The notes: generated from the letters alone by a model not told the origin. A DNA stretch of 64,000 nt from Otis tarda (GCA_026413225.1 CM048553.1:113357190-113421189); one strand, 5' to 3'. Numbered from the stretch's first letter, positions 33,850 through 46,149 are shown. Numbers and translations: made by a program.

Positions 33850-34470
33850 GCTGTGTTTTTATCCTTTGTTCTTCTTTTCCTCTTTTTCCTTTTTTCCTTT
33901 TCCTTCTCATTTTTTCCTGCCACCTGCTCAGCATCGCCCTCCCTACACTTTCAGTCCTCTCCCATACTCTGTCCCCACTGCTGTCCATGGGCTTCGGGCC
34001 CTCTTCTGACCTTTTTTTACTGAGCCTCCTCTGTTTCCGTGCCAGACCACCTTCGTCCTGACCCTGTCCGGGCTCCCTTTGGTCTCTTGGGCTCTGTCCT
34101 GCCCTCAAGCTGGTCCCCCTCTCCCTCATGCCAGGTCCCTGCCTGTCCATGCCACTGCTGGGGGACAGCCTGGAGGGTGCTCCCTCTTCCCCTCCCACGG
34201 CAGCGGCACCAAGTGTGGCAAACATGGCAAGAACAAGCATTTCCTATAGCATGAGAAGAGGGAGCTGGATGGCACACCAGCGGCATTGCTCATCACTGCC
34301 GGAGACGGCCAACACCTCCCTCAGGCTCAGCCTGGCTTTGAATTGCCATGGGCAGCTCTCCAGCCTTCGTCCCACCTCATTCCTTCTGTCTCCTTCTCCC
34401 TTTCTCTCTTTCCCTGCCTCAGTCCACGTCGTTTCCACTGCAACTAGAATACACTCGCTCTTTTCTTTAA
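33850..34470. repeat. Pyrimidine-rich, strand-asymmetric region
   Basis: The plus strand is strongly C+T-rich, with TTCCTTTTTTCCTTTTCC near 33885-33905 and repeated CTCCC, TCCCT and CTTTCTC words to about 34430. The complementary minus strand therefore gives long Lys/Arg/Glu/Gly-rich open frames (33773-34240), which are an artefact of the asymmetry. Confidence 0.6.
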
Positions 34471-35079
34471 TGGACCCAGGCTGAAATGTGTCTTACTAGT
34501 ATTTTTAGCTGAAAGCTTGGCAGCCTGGCAGCCCCTGGGCGTTTTGCCACCTTGAGCGAAAAATGTGCATCGGCCCGATAAGAATTACAATGGGGTGCGG
34601 GGAGCGCCCTGCCAGCTGCCTACCTGCTCCGTGGGGCGAGAGAGGGTGGCTTCGGGGCTGCCCCCAATCTGCGCTCCCCCCCCACCCTGTGCCCTGCCAT
34701 GCAGGATGGCTTAATGTACCCATCCCTGGCCTCTTGTATGTGTTTAAGAGTGTATCAGGAAGGTTTCTTGGGGAAAACATGGGAAGAAAGCTGTCGTATG
34801 GCTGGAATAGGGTATTGGCTGGTCATAATGGTGCTGCAGGCGATCTGAACATAGCACCTTGTCCCAGAAAGTTGCCTTGATGAGCGTAGTAACCGAGTAA
34901 AGACGGGGACAAGTGCAGCTCCCAATATCACAGCCTGAGGGTGGCTCCTTTCCCTCTGCTCCCTCTCTTCAGCAGCGCCGGGGATGGTGGTGAGGCAGTG
35001 GCCCCCTCGGAGGCACGGGGTGAGTGCTGGGAGCCGGCACCGTTTGCCCCAGTGTTGTGGCTGGCGTGGCTTACTGAGA
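34471..35079. other. Unique sequence, no gene supported
   Basis: A C8 run occurs near 34675-34683. The frames at 34563-34880 (plus) and 34755-35153 (minus) have no known domain. Nothing else supported. Confidence 0.4.
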
Positions 35080-35310
35080 GCTGTTGTCCGCTGACATGTC
35101 AGGCAAAATATTTGCAAGTGGGGATGGCCTGCCATGATGATTTCCAGCCGCAATCAATAAGGCACTGTTGCGGGATTTTCTTTTGAAAAATAAATGTCAT
35201 GTGGAGCTAATGTTTTTTAATATACGATTTCCTCCTAAAGTTCAAGGTTCTACATCTTACTTAGCGAAATGACAAGATAATTAAACATCCTGGGAAATGT
35301 ATGCAAAAAT
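35080..35310. promoter_or_regulatory. Candidate conserved non-coding element with a TALE-type palindrome
   Basis: Begins with the exact 12-bp palindrome CTGACATGTCAG at 35091-35102, which abuts two TGACA cores head to head, the half-site of TGIF/MEIS/PREP homeodomains. It continues with CCGCAATCAATAAGGC, GAAAAATAAATGTCATG and GACAAGATAATTAAAC. Unique, AT-rich and without coding potential. Confidence 0.4.
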
Positions 35311-36004
35311 GATGCTTTTTCCAAGCAGGGCACTTTGGGGAAGGGGAGATCGTGTAAGCCAACGCACCTACTTTGTTTATCTAGCCTCCTGATCAGCCCC
35401 GCTACCTCTACAGTCAAAGAAAGGAGAGAAGCTCCCTCAGGAAGTATTTTCGGGGGTAACACAGATGCTCTAAATACTCTTCAAATAGGCCTATCTTCCC
35501 TATCAACGCCCCAGGGGAGTAGCTGGCCAGCCACCTCAGGAACCAGCAGCTGTGACGACCTTTTCCAATCCACACCGCTCCAACCAGACCGGCAAGGACC
35601 GCGCCAGGCAAGCCTGATCTCTGTCTCCCAACAAATGGCTCTGTCATCCTTCTGTGCAAAGTGGAACAGGAACCATGCCTGAAGGCTGGTGGTGGGGGCG
35701 TTAGGACGTTTATTTGGCGCTGGGTACATAAGGGCAGCTGCCTGCCTGTGTGCATGAGGGGGGATCCTATGCCTGGAGCACAAAAGTGGACAGAGGAATT
35801 GGATGAGGCCTCCAAAAGAAACTCTTGTCCTAGAAGTGACCAACTATACAGGTGTCATGTTGGGAAAGATATTGTTACATTACTCTTAAGGACTCCCCTT
35901 AGCATTAGAAAGGTTTGTCACCCTGTCTATTATGAACGGGGAGGAGAGCTGTTCCCTTCTTCATCTAGTAGCTGTTTCATGTAGCTGAAGGTTGTAACTG
36001 CATC
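35311..36004. other. Unique sequence, no gene supported
   Basis: Frames of 107-133 codons overlap on both strands at 35335-35984, with no recognisable product. Nothing else supported. Confidence 0.4.
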
Positions 36005-36560
36005 CCCATCAGTCATCTGCTTTTTGACCTAAGCCATCCAGTTCTTTCATCTCTCCTGTGCAGGTCACATTTTCCAGACCTTTGCTGTCCCTGGACACTC
36101 TCCAAGGGGTCCACATCTTTCCTCAAATGCATCGCCCAAAACTGGCCACACGATAACAGCAGCAGCGTACCAGCACTGCACTGAACAAAAGGGTAATTTC
36201 TTTGTATGGGCAGTGCTGCTTGTTATTCCTTCCAACATGATCTTTGCTTTACGGGTTTTGGGTTTGGTAACAGTGTGATTTAGTGTCTTTTCTACAGAAT
36301 TACTGCTTAACCAGCCATTTCCACTTGGTATTTGTTCAGCTGATTATTCCTGCCTAATTGTAGATCCTTGCACCATTCCCCACTGAGTTTTGTCACACCA
36401 TTTCTCTAAATTGTCCAAACAATATCCAAACAATATCTTTTCTTTTCCTTTTTTTTTTTTTTTAATTCTGATCCTCTCTCCCAAATACCTGTATCTACCA
36501 GGTCTGGGGTTGCAGTCTTCCCACTTGCTGGGACAAATGATGCCAAGTATGGTCAGGCAC
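36005..36560 (-). mobile_element. Old CR1-type LINE fragment (ORF2 3' part), minus strand
   Basis: Read on the plus strand, a series of blocks follows the reverse complement of CR1 ORF2 in order. These are GGTCACATTTTCCAGACCTTTG, CTGGACACTCTCCAAGGGGTCCACATCTTTCCT, GCCCAAAACTGGCCACACGATA, ATGATCTTTGCTTT, AATTACTGCTTAACCAGCCATTTCC...TTGGTATTTGT, TGATTATTCCTGCCTAATTGTAGATCCTTGCA, and CAATATC...TTAATTCTGATCCTCTCTCCCAAA. The agreement over more than 500 bases is clear. The frame is broken and both ends are missing. A perfect 11-bp tandem (CCAAACAATAT twice, 36415-36436) and a T15 run (36449-36463) lie inside. Confidence 0.7.
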
Positions 36561-39000
36561 CAGCCCTGTGTCCCTCTTTGTGTCTCTCCCCTTTTAGACA
36601 ATGAACCACCAACAGCTGCTCCTTGGACTGGGTTATCCAACCATTTCTGCATCAAAACTGTATTTTTCTGTTTGGCTGGATGATGTATGAGGCAGCTTTG
36701 ACAGCACCAACCACACCTCCAGACTGTGCAGAGCAGAGAAGATGCTGCTGGTAAGACAGCAGGGAGGACAGCGTGGCACGGACATCTGTAGGGTTTAGGC
36801 GTTTTGCAACGCAGCTTGGCCATGCCTTAAGAAGCCGGGTATATCCCAGGTGTCTGAAGGGCATAGTGGCACCTGGGCAGAGAAGTAGAGCACCCAGCCT
36901 TTGTACTTAGGTGCCTCTGGAACTGTTAAGGTTTGGTTTAGGTACCCATGCCTGTTTGCTGGCTCCAGCTCTCACAGTGCAGCTCTCCCGGTTAGGCCAA
37001 AGGGCACAAACACACGTCAAACTGAAAGGTTTTGGTCGACTGTGTGCATCTGTTTAGAGATGCTGTTCTGTATGAAAAAGGCTTTCAGTGTCTATGAACT
37101 GAAATTTTTCTTCAGAAAACTTGTCTGTCCGGGAAAATACTGAGAACTTTTATCCCGACTTACCCATGAGAACAAATATCCAGATACCGGAAAGGGCTGC
37201 AGCCTTCACGATCCTGACTCTCGAGCAGCTGCTGGATTTCAGTTACCATCAGCAGCTTGTATTAAAAGCCAGTGGGTTGCTCCACAAGTTAGGATTTTGA
37301 GTTCCTGTGAAACCTGCATCTCACCTTCTCCTCACCCCTTCCCAATATTAAAACCTTGAAGAGCTGCAGCAAACAGAATAAAGGAGAAAGCAATAAGAGA
37401 GCGGCAAGGTCACACATCTGCTGCTTTCCACACTTTCTTATCTCTGACATCACGGGCCTCAAGGTCTTTCTTCTCATTAAAACAGCTGAATAATTGCAAA
37501 CTGTACACAAACTGACTAAACCTGTGGCCTTCTGCCTTAGTCATAATATGGGATGTCTGGCCAGGGAAGATGTTTCTTGGCGAGGCTGGGTGGAGGGGCT
37601 GAAGAAATTAGCAGCTCTGCACGAACGCAGCAGGAAGCCTTGCCTCTGCCAGCTCCCTTGGGCTGACAACCTGTGAGACATCCAGCCGGGGCGGAGAGCG
37701 TGGTGCCACTGAGGGTGCTACTGAAAGTGCTGGGATGTGACCCCATCCTACCCTCAGAAAATGCAGGGCCAGCTGCGAATTGACTTTGTGGAGCACTGAT
37801 TTGTAATGACCCCACCGGCGCTGCCTTTGCTTGAGGTTTCCTTCATTAGCAACAGAGAAATAACAGGCCAGGCATGGGATGGGGAACTACAGGCTGGGAC
37901 AACTGTGGAAAAACAAAGGGTAAAGCATGCTATGGGTGAGGACGCATTAAAAAGGAAAGCAGAAAAGGAGGAAAAAGTACCTCGAATCAACAAGTCTCAC
38001 GTACATCTTGCCTATGTTGAAGCAGTGCCAACCTAAGCTGACCTCATAGTCCTCTGTCTCTTGCATCTGGTCATGTCTCTTTTTTTTTTGACAGTTGCTT
38101 CTCAGGTCCAACTAGGACTAGGTTCCAAAGCTTTTCCTACAGGAATAGAAATGATTGTGAAAGATGAAAATCAGGAAAAATTGTGTAACAGGTGGCTACT
38201 GACAGCAGCAGCTAAACACAAGTGTTAGTATTTTAGTCCTTCCTGTGTTATTTGTGACAGATTGGAAGGTGTTGGCAGTGCAGCTCTGTGGGCCTCCCAC
38301 CCAACACCAACCTCACAGCTCCTCCCTGCATTTCATCCCTGTAGTGAGCTGGGCAGCTTGTCTTTGGCTGAAACACATCTACCAGCAAGGCTGCCACCCT
38401 TTGCTGGTGTGCTCTTCATCCTCGCTGATAAAAATATAGTTTTTCTTTCTCACATAGCTTTTTTTTTTTTTTTTAAATCTGGTTAGAGCTTCCAGCTATT
38501 TATGTTTTGTCTTTCTCTAACAAGAAGAAGAGGCTTTTGCTACGTGACACCATTTCCTTCTGGATGAACTTGTACCATCCGCATGTCAACCCAGCCTTCT
38601 TTTAGAAAGCTGAATACTGAGAGATGATGACTTTGATCTGTATTTTCCTGCACATCCTCCACTTCTTTCAGTGCTTTTGGAAGTGGGAACACCAGACCAA
38701 GAGCCAGTAACTATCCAATGCTCTCTCCACTTCCCTGCGCCTACGTGGTGGGACCCCATTACACACTTAGCAACCTACTAGGAGCAGTAAGGACAGAGGT
38801 GCAGCTTTTTCCTGTGACATGCACGCACAATTCTCCATGTGCATTGTAGTTTTCTTTTTTCAACCTTTTTTCTTCAAACACTGAGTCTTGACTGCTACTG
38901 GAAGTAACCTGCCAAAGTTTTGAGCTGATCGTTTTTTTCCTTAGACCAATCTAGCTCTCTACAGTTTTTCTCTTTGTGACAGGTTCTTAGATCAACACGC
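36561..39000. other. Unique sequence, no gene supported
   Basis: A T16 run lies at 38459-38474 and a T10 run near 38081-38090. The part at 37140-37320 has some CNE-like appearance. Minus frames at 36344-36823 (159 codons) and 37537-37815 are unrecognised; the first overlaps the LINE fragment and the T-run. No gene supported. Confidence 0.4.
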
Positions 39001-42000
39001 TGCTTATCTGATAAAACATTCATCAGAGACATCTTGTGGCATGTTGCCCCAGTCCCACGCTGCAGTTCCTGTATCTTTACTCAATTGCTTGAAAATGATA
39101 GGAGATGACACTGCAGACAGTAAACATAAAATATTGCCAATGTGCAGGTATCCTTCCCTAGTTTGAACAAATCCCATGTCAAATATGTACTGAAAAATGA
39201 GCAAAAGCTGACAAGACCGAATAGTCCTCTGGAATAATGTGGATGATATACTGATGGGAGTACTGTGAAGCATCTTGTCGGTCAGAGCTGGACCACTGTG
39301 GGAAAACTTGTGCCTTCTCTTAAACAGAGGTAGTTTGTTCATGGATTACTAAGTTTTTTAAGTGATCTCTCTCTGGACCTTCCTTCTGGAATATCAGTAC
39401 CTGTGGACAAACGTCCACATGCAAATGAAAAAGAGAAGAATACAAAATATGCAAACTAGCAACAGTGATGCTTGGTATAACTGCAGGATATAATAAAGCC
39501 TGGGTGGAATCATTTTTCCTTTTGAAAATTCTAAATATTTCACAGAAAAATTTCCAGTTCTAATGACACTAATTATAGTGAAACAAAACAGTAAATCTGC
39601 TGCATTTCGTGCGGAGGATGAAGTTGAAATCTGTTATTTTAGCATTTTTGCTCTAAGTAGCCATCTGCTCTATTCAGCTACTGAATCCCCTTTGGCAAAG
39701 TGAAGTTTCCTGGAGTTATTCCAACAAAGCCCTCCAGAATATCCATTCTGTAATTTAAAATTAGATACCAATTCAGATATTTACTTTGGTGTCAAAATGG
39801 TGCAAAATTCTGTAACAGAAAAATAATCTGCAGAATATAAATTATAATGTCAAGACACTACCGATGAGAAAGAACAATAATACAAGTCTGTCAGAGCTGT
39901 TACACACAGAATGTCCCTTAGATAAACCTATGGCTAATACATATCTGCTGATATGGGTACAGGCACTTCTCTTTTACATATGCATGGCTTCCAGCCTGTG
40001 GAGACAAAGCCACCCTGATGTGCAGGACTCTCACTCTTCCTCTCTTCTCGTCTCCAAACTCAAAAGCCAGAAAAATACAGCCAGAGAAAGCATGAGAGAG
40101 TCAGGGATAAACAACCCCAGTAGGACAAACTCACTGGTAGGTCTTTCTTGATGAGCAAGGTAAGACTCCCATGAAGATGTGAAAGCTGTCCCCTGTGCTC
40201 AGACCATCCAGTTTCTCCAGCATTTCCTCAGCGTCTGGCTTGAAGTGCTCAGCCTGAACATATTGCCATCCCACCCTCAAACACTTCTCCTCCACTAACA
40301 AATAACAATCAGCATTTATTACAATGTCATCTGTAATGGTTTACAGCTGCCGGAGACACAGGGAAGCAGGAGTCCACGGCCTCTCACTCTTCCTTTTGTT
40401 AGGATCGTTCATGTTGCTGCAACACCTACTGATCTGGGGATCTGTTGATCTTGCTCATACACACACACATATAAAGGCAACATCGCAAGCTCTAGGATGC
40501 TTGTTATCTAACTAGATACCATAGGGTAGAGGCAAATGAGCTCATGTGAAGTCCTTGTGGCAGGCCAGATGTAGAGGTGAGCAACAGGACCAGGGTTTCC
40601 ACAGCACACCAGTGCCTGAGCCATTGGGCCCAGCTTTCCCATTGCCCAGCTTAGTGCATTCCCAACACTCATCTTCAACCTGTACCTATGTGGTCTGAAA
40701 CAACAGGTGTTGCTCCTAGAAGCCCTTGTCTCTTGGTTGCTTCCTCCTCTGACAGTGGTGTTCAGATCTTCACTTCTTAGCATCGCCTAAGACATTTGTA
40801 ACCAGGATCTCCACTCAGGCAGCATCAAACACTGCTGTGCCTGCAGATTTTGTGTTCACCCTCTGCCCCAGTGTCCCCTCACCTCCCCTCTCCGCCGGAG
40901 TGGGGACATTTCCAACTTCAGCCCTTCTCCAGGTACTTCCTGCAAAGCAAAACAGCAAGAAGGTTGTCCTGCTAAAGATAACATTTGTCATATAACCCAC
41001 TACTGACTGCTTCACTTGTGAACCCTTAAGAAGGATTTGCAGTCTGTAGCTTGTTTCTGGGGAGGATCTTCCCCTTGGTCAGAAGCTGTAGTGATGTGGA
41101 GCTGGCTGTCACCCAAGGACCATGGGAACCTGCAGCCTGAGCAGGACTAACCTCGTGCAATGGTCCATTGGTAGCGCTTCCCTGCAGAGCATCGATACCA
41201 GGCAATGTGGAGAAGGGTTGTTTCACTCTGAGAGCTCAGGACTACATTGTGGAATGTCTTTGATGGCTTATAAGAGATGTCTGTGAGATCACTGCAAACT
41301 CTGCAAAAAAGATCAAATATGTCTTCCAGAAATTAATTACTTCTTTATTATCTTCAAGCATTACTGAGAGCAGAGATACCATCATGGTTAGTAGGGATTT
41401 CCATTGTCCGATGACCCTGTGTCCTGTGTGTCTCAGAGCACCCATAGCTCCCTGTGCTTGTTCTTCCTCCCTGTCTATGCCCGCACCTTTCAGATAGGGA
41501 AACCCAGAGCACTCTTTCTGGGGTAACAGCCAACCCGTTAACACAGCGTGCACTTTTCAGCTGAACTGAGTATGCCAAAGACACTTTCAGACCAGGCACC
41601 TAACTTAGGGGTGGGGAAATGAAAGCTCAAGGTTAAGGCAATGAGAAGAACTAGGCAAACTCTTGGGCTCTCAAGCTACGAGCGGGTGTCTCAGGCTCTA
41701 AGAACATGGCTTTTCCTTGCTTACGTTGCCTGCTCCTGCAACCAGAGTGCTGGAGACTGGATCTGCATGTACAAGGTATGGTTTTCATTTTCACAGGGAA
41801 GATGGAAGAGGTGAGAAGAGAGACATCCTGATTGGAAACAGGGAACACCAGGAGTCCTGATGGAGCAGACTTGGCAGTGCGTGACTCCTGTGGGAAGGTT
41901 GGGAGGACGTGAGGCAGGAAACCGAATCCCTACTAAGTCACCCTTGTGCAGGCTATAGCACTGAGTGAGACCAGAGCACAGCGAAACAGAGTGGGATTGA

Positions 42001-43564
42001 AGGAGAGGTCATGAAGGGTGCCCAAACAGGTCGTGTGGGACCTGCCTGCCTGTGTGCGCTAGGATTAACCTCCTGACACCAGGCAGCTGGAGAGCCAGTG
42101 AGGGAACCTGGGAACAGGGCAGGATCCTGTGGAGACCTGTTAGCACAGCTGATGGAGACAGGTCTTGCAAAAAAGAAGCAGCTGTGAGAGTCAGAGAGGA
42201 AGGTCTCTGCATGCGGACATGGAGGGAACGAAGATTGGCTCTGGCTGAGTACCAGGTCAGGGAAACAATTTCAAACCAGGAGGACAAAGCCTGTGTCTAA
42301 GTTATGTGTCTTTGAAGACACACAAGAGACAAATCTTGAGGTGATGTATAGAGATGCATAGGCAAGAGCATTGCTTTCTTAACAAAACCTCAGGACTGAA
42401 ACCCCTCAAAGACTAGCCTACCCTTCTTCTATCTCTGGAACAGGGTCTGTTTTGTTATCAAGTCATCTGTCACTAAGGCAGTTGCCAATCCAGGTAGCTA
42501 CTGGGTTCGGTAGGACGGTAGTGAAAAGCAAAGGGAGTCATCTGCAGAAGTTAAGCAAGGACCTAGAGAGCAAGACTTGGTTCGACTAAGTATAAATGTT
42601 CCTTCTGGAGGTACAGGCTGTGAGTTAGGCATCAGCTGCACAGCTGTAAACTGCTGACTCAGTGTTTAAATAATGTCCTTTTAAATGGGTTGTGAATTGA
42701 CTCTGAGAGTCTGAATTTCAGAGTGAGTTCCTGTATGTGTTGCCAAAAGAGCATTTTGAATTCTGTACGTCTCCTCTGTGGAAAATCATTTCAGGTATTC
42801 TTTCCATACACAGTTTCGGGTGCCCATCTTTTGAGTTGTCATCCAAGTATATGTACCCTTTACTGGAGCAGGAGCTCTGTGGTTTGTTTCAGTAGATGTA
42901 GGGTAAAACATGATATGTGACTGCTAGTTACAACACCAACTGTAGGGCCAAATCCGGTAAGAGATTTCTGGAACAGAAAATACAGAAAACCTGCTCCTTG
43001 CAGAAACTCTGGAAGGGAATGAGAAAACGGGGATGAAGAACTGGTATAAGATCCCTCTCTGAAAAATAAGAGGTAAAGCAAGACTGAAAGATTATTTATG
43101 GCCTAAAAATGAACCAAAAGAAAAATTTTACACCAAAAGTGAGATTCACACACTCTTCTCTGAAGCTGTATTATCTTGCCACTGTGATCCCAACATGCTG
43201 CTTCATCCTGCAGGCCTACTATTCTCTATTTCTTCTTCTTCTTGTGACTTCTTGCCTCTGCACAGGCCCTTGTTCTGCAAATATTTAGGGGTGTGAGTTC
43301 AGCCTCATTTCCAGAGTGTTTCTTCAGAAAACTGCTTTCAGACAAAGCTTGTGTCATGGTTCCTGTAAACAAATGATGGCTGAGGCTAATAATGGTTTTA
43401 CAGAAATAAAACAAGTTTTACTCCAGTTAAAAGCAAAGATATGGCTCAGTTTTTTTTTTTTTTCCAAAGTCCTTGCAGCATTCTTTTGAGCCATAAATGT
43501 TGATTGTCTATGGAGCAGCTATGAACAAGTGCAGAAGGACACATGTGGTTCTGATCCCAGGGTT
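39001..43564. other. Unique sequence, no gene supported
   Basis: An octamer ATGCAAAT lies at 39419-39426, (AC)5 at about 40459-40469, a CTTCTTCTTCTT patch near 43230-43241 and a T14 run at 43450-43463. Frames up to 112 codons (39004-39342 minus) show no recognised domain. No repeat of a known family was identified in this 4.5-kb stretch. Confidence 0.4.
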
Positions 43565-43758
43565 CATCTATGGACTCTGTCAACATAAACTGGTGCAGTA
43601 GTTATGTTCTTCCAAGGAGAACTGGACCTTAACGTATAACTATAAATAGCTGTGATTTGGTTCTTTCTTAACTGGTGCAATTTCTATTAACCATAGCCTG
43701 CATTTTATACTGGTTTAAACTGAGAAAGTAACTCAGGGCACATTTGGACCGTGGACTC
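43565..43758. mobile_element. Possible ancient amniote repeat fragment, upstream of the CR1
   Basis: CATAAACTGGTGCAGTAG, TTAACTGGTGCAATTTC, TAACCATAGCC and ATACTGGTTTAAACTGAG recall an old amniote interspersed repeat containing AACTGGTGCAA, TTAACCATAG and CTGGTTTAAA words. A related-looking piece lies on the far side of the CR1 (44535-44660). Weak support. Confidence 0.3.
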
Positions 43759-44164
43759 CTCCTGGAGCCAAGAAGGTTCAGGCTGAGAGAGTTGGGGCTG
43801 TTCAGCCTGAAGAAGAGAAGGCTCTGGGAGACCTTATAGCAGTCTTCCAATACCTCAAGGGGGCCTGTAAGAAAGATAGGGAGAAACTTTTTAGCAGAGC
43901 CTGTTGCAATAAGACAAGGGGTAATGGTGTTAAAATAGAAGGAGGTAGATTCAGGCTAGACATTAGGAAAAAATCTTTTACAATGAGGGTGATGGAACAC
44001 TGGAACACGTTTCCCAGAGAGGTGGTGGAAGCCCCATCCCTGGAAACATTCAAGGCCAGGTTGGATGGGGCCCTGAGCAGCCTGATCTAGTCAAAGATGT
44101 CCCTGGTCCTTGCAGCGGGGTTGGACTAGATGACCTTTAAAGGTGCCTTCCAACCCAAACTATG
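43759..44164 (+). mobile_element. CR1 LINE, 5'-truncated 3' end
   Basis: This is the clearest mobile element in the window. It opens with CTCCTGGAGCC...GGTTCAGGCTGAGAGAGTTGGGGCTGTTCAGCCTGAAGAAGAG, continues through the C-terminal end of ORF2 (translation includes WNTFPREVVEAPSLETF and then KARLDGALS), and ends with GGGGTTGGACTAGATGACC / TTTAAAGGTGCCTTCCAACCCAAAC. Only the last ~400 bases are present, typical of 5' truncation on insertion. The usual ATTCTATG octamer repeats are not recognisable after CCAACCCAAAC. The body carries scattered changes, including frame damage early in the ORF2 remnant, so it is inactive. Confidence 0.93.
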
Positions 44165-44534
44165 TCAGCCAGCTGTGAGATCTCTATTCTGTAGTCCCCT
44201 GTGCTGCTAGGCCTAAGTTTGGGAGTCACTATGTCTGGAATATAAAATCACTTATATTAAAGGAATCTAAATATGGGCTATGTGGGGGCCTTTCCACACA
44301 GGCAAATTCTTCCAGAGCAACGTAGTCCTGATGAGTTCTTCAGCTTCCAGAACGGCAAATCCTTTGCCAAATTTGTGTAATCTGCTTTAGAACTACCTTC
44401 AATTTTTTTTCCTGTGTACAGTGCCTCTTCTGCAAGAAGAATGGCCACAGAGGAGCCTTAATTAAGTGGCTCTTTGATTATTTATTTATTTATTCAACAG
44501 GCACATTCATTCGCATTGTATTCACTGAGCTTTG

Positions 44535-44660
44535 GTCAAATCCCAAGTCATTGTCTGTCTGCACACAAGTATTTGTCTAATGGTATGGGTTTAAACTGAT
44601 TAACTCACGCTGGTGCAAGCGCCTATGTAGGCACTGATATTGGCTTAATACCTTACTCAG
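44535..44660. mobile_element. Possible ancient amniote repeat fragment, downstream of the CR1
   Basis: GTCTGCACACAAGTATTTG, GGGTTTAAACTGATTAACTC, ACGCTGGTGCAAGCGCCTAT and GTAGGCACTGATATTGGC recall old amniote repeats with TGGTGCAAGCCCCTGTGTAGAC-type words. Weak, from memory. The youngest CR1 sits between this and 43565-43758. Confidence 0.33.
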
Positions 44661-45463
44661 AAGTACTCTGAAGTTGGCTAAGGTCTTGTACAGGTCCTCT
44701 TCTTTGAGAGTAAAGTGTTTGCACAGTGGCAGGGCTCAGCTTTACCAGGTTGTACAATACCTGAGTTAAACTGATAGAGTGCTGAGGTGCACGAAATCCA
44801 TGTGTCCAGGGAAGTGGGCTGCTGGAGATCTGGAGATGAAAGATTTCAACTGCTTTCTTGGTAATGAAGACTGACTTTGTTCTTTTAAAGCTTTCAGCAA
44901 GATAACGCTATTTTAGATCAAGGTGAGCAAAAGCTGCCGGTCTCTTCCCCTGGTGTCATGTGTCCTTGCCCTGTCCCAGAGCAAACTCATTTGCTTTGCA
45001 AAGTGCTCACAGATGCCTGGAAGTGGGAAAGGGTACAAACCCACCCCTTCTGACCCAACTCCATTGCTAATGAAGTGCACAGACGTGTTTTCTGCCACTG
45101 GGATCGCCTTCCCACTTGGGTGGGTTTGGGCTGCCTCCTGAATAATTTAATCTTTCTAACCCATGAGAGAGACTGGAGCAGCAGAAGAAGCGCCCGGCTT
45201 TATCAGCCACGTCTCTTCCTTCGTCTTATCAACAAACAAACTCCCAGTTGGCTTTGTTTGACTTCTAGGCTTTATTGGATTTGTTGTTTCCCTTCTTCAT
45301 TTTCATATTAAAGGCTAAGGTTGGGCTGTGATCCTGCTGCTGTAGCCCCCAGCTTCTAGGCTGATACTTACTGGCTCTAATAGCTCAGCTACCTGATGTA
45401 ATCACCAGGAGGTACATCGAATGTGTGGCTACAGGCACTTCATTTTTTCTCCCCAGCCAGATG
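44661..45463. other. Unique sequence, no gene supported
   Basis: Short frames only (61-78 codons). No repeat recognised. TTATCAACAAACAAACTCCC near 45227 is the only simple-sequence patch. Confidence 0.4.
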
Positions 45464-45493
45464 AAAAAAAAAAAAAGGAAAAAAAAAAAAAAA
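45464..45493. repeat. Interrupted poly-A tract
   Basis: A13, then GG, then A15. It directly precedes a CNE-like island. Confidence 0.85.
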
Positions 45494-45494
45494 G

Positions 45495-45720
45495 AGTCAA
45501 TTGGCTCTAGGTCTGTCAATAGTGACTAATCAGGTGCTGTACAATTAATTATGAAGGGATGTCATTTTAAAACAATTCCAAGGTGGGAAAGAACAGGCCT
45601 GGGCCCTTTACCTGCTGGCACTGTTTGTGTTGCTAAGCCAATCCAGGCTGCGTTCTCTATTTCATTTACCTTTTAAACTATTGCCCCCGCATAAGTAAAC
45701 ACTTTCTATAAAGTGTGTGT
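45495..45720. promoter_or_regulatory. Candidate conserved non-coding element
   Basis: Contains GTCAATTGGCTC, TGTCAATAGTGACTAATCAG, ACAATTAATTATGAAGG and GCATAAGTAAACAC, a run of homeodomain-, TALE- and forkhead-type words in unique AT-rich DNA. No coding potential. Among the better enhancer candidates by appearance. Confidence 0.4.
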
Positions 45721-46149
45721 GCATGCATGTGTGTAAGTGGGTGGAGGGTGATCTGGGAAGCTCTCCACCCTAGAAAAGAAATTAATGATGGAAGGGAAGA
45801 AAAAAAAAAAAGCAGCATAATTTGGCAGCAATTTCTGAAGAACAGGAGAAGATAATAACAGGTGGATGAAAAAGGAAGAGCATGGAACAGTCTGGGACTG
45901 AGTCCCAGCAACCAGAACTGCTGTTAGATGTGGGGATGGAGGTGAGAGATGTCCGTCCACACAGTGCAAATGTGAGACTGCCTCGAGCAAGGAGCCCGGG
46001 CTCCTCACACTGGGCGCCCCAGCACCCACCTGCCGACACATGTCAAGGGGGCTGATTCTCGTCCCACCTAAGCTGGTTCTCTTAAGCTCTGCTCCTGGCA
46101 GCAACCAACAACTCCCACCCGCTCTGCAGGGGATGCGGCTGCCAAGGGT

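Noticed and set aside
33773-34240. 155-codon Lys/Arg-rich minus-strand frame
   Set aside because: It is the complement of a pyrimidine-rich tract; the residue bias is fully explained by strand asymmetry.
36344-36823. 159-codon minus-strand frame
   Set aside because: It overlaps the old CR1 fragment and a T-run, and the poly-Lys part is an artefact.
43802-44053. Minus-strand frame across the CR1
   Set aside because: It is the antisense shadow of the CR1 ORF2 remnant.
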